NCBI RefSeq assembly: GCF_950023065.1
Contig: NC_088677.1
Location: 22,403,230-22,467,229 of the forward strand
Reading direction: 5' to 3'
DNA: 64,000 nucleotides
Source: Planococcus citri
Taxonomy: Eukaryota; Arthropoda; Insecta; Hemiptera; Pseudococcidae
Below the pieces are notes generated by a model. The model made no database searches, was not told the DNA's origin, and saw only the letters and a list, made by a program, of their open reading frames with translations. Shown piece after piece: positions 60,401-64,000 of the stretch (positions are counted from its first letter, which is position 1; the number at the start of each line of letters is the position of its first letter). Made by a program: the position numbers and the translations under genes.

Positions 60401-61301
60401 CTCGTTTATTTATTATGGAGCCGATTACAAGGAAATGCCTTCAACTATAGAAAAAATTGAGAAAGTTCCTAGTCATAATTCAAGCCATGTAACCGTATTG
60501 ACTGCCCAGGTTACCGACTTGATCAGTGTGAAATCATTAAGCCTCAGTGATCTCTCAAGTCACCCTTGTGGTAATATAAATCGTACCAAATGCTCGCACT
60601 TTTGCATACCTGTACCAGAGTTTCCTGATAAAATGCGTTGTTCTTGCCTACCAAATTTCGAATTGAACGATGACGCGATTTCTTGCTCAAGTCACCCCAC
60701 TATGGTACCAGGAAACGAGACCGACTTCAGATGCGGTGTAAAAAGTGAACAAAAAATACCAAATTTTAAACGCTGCGATGGAATACTCGATTGTGAAAAT
60801 GGTACCGATGAAGAGAACTGTTGGATGTGTACCGAGCATAAATTCAGATGTTTGAATAGACAGTGCGTAGATCAGAGTGAAGTTTGCGACGGTAGATGGG
60901 ACTGTTTTGATGGTTCGGATGAAAAATGCTGTTCTGAGAACCTGTTTTTGTGCGTTACGAATGGCAAATGTGTCTCGAATTTGAGTTTTTGCGATGAAAC
61001 TAGAAATTGTGATGATGGATCTGAGTACGATTGGGCAGATTACTTCCATATTGTGGCGGCTTCGGTAATGCTCTTCTTGATATTTCTGATTGCCTATGTT
61101 ACATGGATGAGAAAACGTAATCGCGATAAACCGACTGGAGAACGAGCTCTGGAGGAAATGATGCTTCGTGCTGGAAATAAATACTCTACGAAAGACGCCA
61201 ATGGTCAAAATTATAAGACGGAAACGTCGCCTAGTTCGAAGGCGTTGATTGAAAAGCGACGGAAGAGTTCAGAGTTCAGACAATGTGTAATGTCGATGTA
61301 G
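51436..61301 (+). CDS. arr: LRP5/6 (arrow)-like Wnt co-receptor with short tail (1484 aa)
   Basis: Two coding exons, 51436-52934 and 58346-61301, join in phase (AG+A, Arg500). A signal peptide (ending SALAQ) is followed by four YWTD beta-propeller plus EGF units. EGF modules lie at about 306-344, 613-650, 925-962 and 1239-1278; propeller motifs include LYWTD, LFWSD, IYWMD, VYWID and IFWTDD. Then come three LDLa repeats (about 1295-1398), a TM helix (about 1399-1421) and a 63-residue basic tail. This order is diagnostic for LRP5/6/arrow, the single-pass Wnt co-receptor. The third LDLa lacks its last Cys (CDDGSEYDWA). The tail has no PPPSPxS repeat, which LRP5/6 needs for Axin binding. Either an alternative splice leads to a tail exon outside the window or the protein is signalling-dead. 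A (ACT)n-coded Thr run lies near residue 90. The 5.4-kb intron inside propeller 2 is full of repeats. Confidence 0.9.
53906..54780. repeat. Low-complexity repeat related to the family A terminus
   Basis: It starts AGTAACTTTAGTAGCCAAAAAAA, close to the left end of family A copy 1 (AACTTTAGTAACCAAAAAAG). The rest is a loose array of GCAATTTT-GGCAAAAA-GCGAGAC-like units of about 40 bp. It lies in the intron of the LRP5/6-like gene. A poly(T) run of about 26 lies just before it near 53825. Confidence 0.5.
55075..58206. mobile_element. Family B element, copy 3 (left end lost, right TIR intact)
   Basis: The left arm starts inside the TIR at TCAAAATTTCAAGTGCTGAAGCG and the right arm ends GGCACCCCGACTATCAAT, as in copy 1 (CCCCGACTATCAAT). 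CTGGAGCCTCCAG-type blocks occur on both arms in opposite orientation. A G run of about 11 lies near 58160. A 1.6-kb palindrome is inserted in the middle. The whole copy lies in the intron of the LRP5/6-like gene. Confidence 0.75.
55817..57406. mobile_element. 1.59-kb near-perfect palindromic (foldback) element
   Basis: The ends GAAAGGAGGAGTCCCGATAA and TTATCGGGACTCCTCCTTTC are inverted, and the two halves stay reverse-complementary nearly to the centre near 56610 (for example GGAACCCCTGG blocks at about 56290 and 56925, and GGGTTCCAAAA-type blocks at both sides). The arms are about 790 bp with few differences. No coding content: ORFs at 55556-56137 and 56953-57226 are the same palindrome read from both sides. 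It is nested in family B copy 3. Confidence 0.8.
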
Positions 61302-62091
61302 TGCCTTGATTTTGATTTAAAGAATATTGAGAACAGAATGGGCTTTCGTGTTTGCAGGGGTTGTACTATGTTATACCTACTTTTTTAAAATGTTGGTCAC
61401 TGAAAGTTACTTTTTCCGATTTTTTTTCATAAATTGTGATCTTTCACGAGAAAACCAACCTAGTGTCCAAAATGTAAATTTTACAGGAAGGGCATTTGAA
61501 GTTTTGAGTCTATGTATCAGGCGATCTAAAATTTGTAGGTCCATGAAACTTGCACCACTTTTGGCCCCCATGAGTGCCAACATAACCCGATATTTTTTTT
61601 TCAGAATCATCGCATTCAAGGTTGCCAAGTCCAATAATCGAAATTTCCCAAAATCAATTTTTTCGATTTTTTTTGAATTTTTCGCCAAAAATGTTGCAAA
61701 AACTACCCGAGTATGAATTATTAATGAAGAATAAGTTATTATTATTAAATTTATCACGTTTCTTAACAAATTTGTTCAAGGTGAAAAGAGTTGATTTTTC
61801 CAGCTCAAGCCTTACTCAAATGTCAAAATATGGCACAAATCCTCCAAATGTGGGTCGATTGTTGCAAAAATTTGCATTTTGGCTCCCCAGAACATACCTT
61901 TCAAGAAAATCAAAAAAAAAATTTCGATGTTTACTGTGCTCTATTTTTTTGACCTCAGATTTAGGGTCAAGAGAATCGTTCGCGAACGTTTCAACCCCCA
62001 CGGTCGGATTCAGCACCCTAAGTACTACTAATATCCACCATAAAAAAGATATTGGTTTTTTGGACACTAAGCTGGTTTTCTCGAGACAGAT
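61302..62091. other. Sequence after the LRP5/6-like stop codon, no gene seen
   Basis: This is probably 3' UTR followed by unclassified repeat-like DNA. No AATAAA is obvious. No exon encoding a Pro/Ser-rich tail for the co-receptor is visible here. ORFs on both strands overlap and lack recognisable features. Confidence 0.35.
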
Positions 62092-64000
62092 CACAATTTC
62101 TTTTTTTTCAAAATTTTATTCGAAATTCTATGTAAAAAAATCACTGTTTTTATTTAAATGGCATCACTGCTTTTTCAGTGTTACATCTTGAATTTTGGTG
62201 GTGATTGTTTTCCAAAATAATTTTTTCATGATTTTGCTCTGAATTTTGATGATGTTTTTCGCCTGAATTTTTGCCCAATTTTATCACCTTGAATTCTCGT
62301 GATTTTTTGATAAGAATTTTCCCTCGAGCTTGTGTGATTTTATTGCTCAAATGGTCTGGATTTCTCCTTATTTCAGTTCGATGGCATTTTTTGAATTTTG
62401 TGAATTTTTTTCTTCGCTGATTTGGTGAGTTTTCTTTTGAATTTTTGTAGATTTTTTCCTATTCTGACGGGTATGATTTTCTGAATTTTTGCAAGTTCTC
62501 TTTTTTTGAGTTTTTCGATTATTTTCTCGGAATTTCCATTTGTTTTCTTTTTTCAAATTTTGGCAAAGTTTCTCCAGGTTTGACAGACTTTTTCAACTTT
62601 GAATTTTCACGATTCTATAGTTTCGTTCTAAACTGTGGTCATTTTTTTGCCTAAATTTTGACTGTATTTTTTCATTCTATCAGTTTTTTTGAGTTTTCGG
62701 CTTTAAAAAAACAAGTGATTTTTTTGCTCTCATTTTTGTGGAATTATGATTTCTTTTCTGCCAAAAATCATAATTTCCTTTAAATTTTGATCTTTTTTTC
62801 GAGAAGGGAGGGAAGCTTCTTGAAGATTTGATGAGTTTGTTTTTTTCATTTGCACCTTTTGTGGTGGATTTTTCTGCATCTTGATATCTGTTATTCGTTG
62901 ATTCCTCTCTTCCTTTTCCTCTTCCCTTCCAGTTACGAGGAAAAGCCCTCCGGATGTCCTCTCTCTTTGAACAATCTTTTTTCTCGGTTGAATCCTCTTC
63001 AGTTTTGCTAGAAATTTGTTGATTTTTCTCAAAAATTTATCGATTTATTTCCGAATTTATACCTTATTTCAATTTTCGGGAGTTCTCTGTTCTGAATTCT
63101 TAATGAATTTTCGAGATTTTTAATAAAATTTTCTCCTAATTTAGCCCCAAATTTTGGTAATTTTTTTCATGCTTAAATTTTTGCAAAATTCCTTTGTTTG
63201 CAGATTTTTTTCAAGTTTTTGAGAGTTTTTTTGAACTTTGAGACTTGATGGTTTTATTTAGAATTTTTTTTGAGGATTTCTAGATTTTTTTCAAGTTTTA
63301 TTCTTTTTAATTCTCATAGATTTTATTTTCCAACTTTTCAACGACTTTTCCCGAATTCTCGTGGTTTTTTTTGTGTCTGAATTTTTGTCAAGTTTTTGCA
63401 ATTTTATCGTTAATTTTCGTGCGTTTTTTTTCAATTCTTGCTATGTTTTTTTTTTCAAATTGTAGTGCTTTTTACCTTAATTTTTTCGGTGGAATTTTTC
63501 TTCTTTTAATCGAATTTGTATTCTGGAATCCTCGTGATTTTTTCAACTTTTTAAATTTTGACAAAACTCTGTTTTTTTGTTCATTTTGAATTTCGCTCTC
63601 GAGTTTTATTCTTAGGGACTTATAATTTTGATCTATTAAGAGAAGATCACGAGGAGCTTTTTCAGCAGTATTTTTTGACTATTTTTTTCTCTCCAGATCT
63701 TGATTTTTGCTCTGCTTCCTGTTTTGGTCATTTTCTCTCAATTTCAATGATTTTGTCAACTTTTTCCATTTTTTTTTTGAATCGTGTCAATTTTTGACAG
63801 TTTTGATGCAGGATTTTTTTTCTTTTTGAAGCAAGGTACCTTTTTTGATTTCGATTTTTTAAAATGATTTTCACAAATCACCACTCTTTTTTTCAAATTT
63901 GGATTGCAATCTCCCCCGTCTCCCCTGCCGCTCTTTCCTGTTGATTTTAATACGTTTTCCGTTCTAAAGTAAATTCTTCTTACTTATGAATTTTTTTTAC
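62092..64000 (-). repeat. Family A A-rich repeat element, copy 3 (reversed, runs off the window)
   Basis: This is the reverse complement of copies 1 and 2: TTTAAATGGCATCACTG at 62155 matches CAGTGATGCCATTTAAA in copy 1, and block order then follows copy 1 backwards to GATTGCAATCTCCCCC near 63905. The terminal GTTACT block is missing at the left end. It continues past the window end. All ORFs here are low complexity. Confidence 0.75.

Noticed and set aside
60687..61208. 173-aa ORF on the - strand
   Set aside because: It is antisense to the LDLa/TM region of the LRP5/6-like gene; a shadow frame.
61622..62191. 189-aa ORF after the LRP5/6-like gene
   Set aside because: Low-complexity Phe/Ser/Leu-rich frame that runs into family A; no splice signal or PPPSP motif found, so not taken as a missing tail exon.

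Overview
The window is nuclear DNA of an insect. Genes have short introns (about 65-90 bp, GT-AG) mixed with multi-kilobase introns full of transposon debris, the background is very AT-rich, and the gene set is typical of insects. A hemipteran such as a mealybug or aphid relative would fit, but that is only an impression. Four multi-exon host genes can be assembled exon by exon with consistent splice phases: (1) + strand 7638-14605, an Nrk/MuSK-type receptor tyrosine kinase (Frizzled CRD, kringle, TM, kinase; 653 aa). (2) - strand 21743-15936, a KIAA2013-family membrane protein (612 aa). (3) - strand 46775-26870, a DHRSX-like short-chain dehydrogenase (331 aa) whose six exons are spread over 20 kb. 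(4) + strand 51436-61301, an LRP5/6 (arrow)-like co-receptor (1484 aa). A further single-exon 568-aa ORF (- strand 2853-1147) carries a coiled coil, a proline-rich region and a degenerate SGNH-hydrolase-like domain.

Layout: 1-1.1 kb T-rich non-coding; 1.1-2.9 kb SGNH-like ORF; 3.6-5.1 kb a broken RING-finger gene cut by a foldback transposon; 7.0-15.3 kb Nrk-like gene, with a 4.5-kb intron holding nested hAT-like elements; 15.9-21.7 kb KIAA2013 homologue, tail to tail with Nrk, with a 3.4-kb intron filled by an A-rich repeat (family A); 22.9-25.5 kb second copy of family A; 26.9-46.8 kb DHRSX-like gene with a LINE relic, a Transib-like element, a large foldback element with a retroposed insert, and a 4.5-kb TIR element (family B) containing a TA-flanked transposon and a tRNA-derived SINE; 47.1-49.3 kb second family B copy with a minisatellite; 51.1-61.3 kb LRP5/6-like gene whose single coding intron holds a third family B copy and a 1.6-kb near-perfect palindrome; 62.1-64.0 kb third family A copy, reversed and running off the window.

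Two genes encode proteins linked to Wnt reception: the CRD/kringle kinase and the LRP5/6-like co-receptor. The LRP5/6-like protein keeps the full ectodomain plan (four propeller-EGF units, three LDLa repeats) but its visible 63-residue tail has no PPPSPxS motif, which is the signalling part of known LRP5/6 proteins. The most striking non-genic signals are a 990-bp element with CACAGTG termini and an exact 5-bp target duplication (Transib/RAG-like hallmarks), and the dense odd palindrome CTGGAGCCTCCAG in all three family B copies. No CRISPR array, operon, rRNA or intact tRNA is seen.
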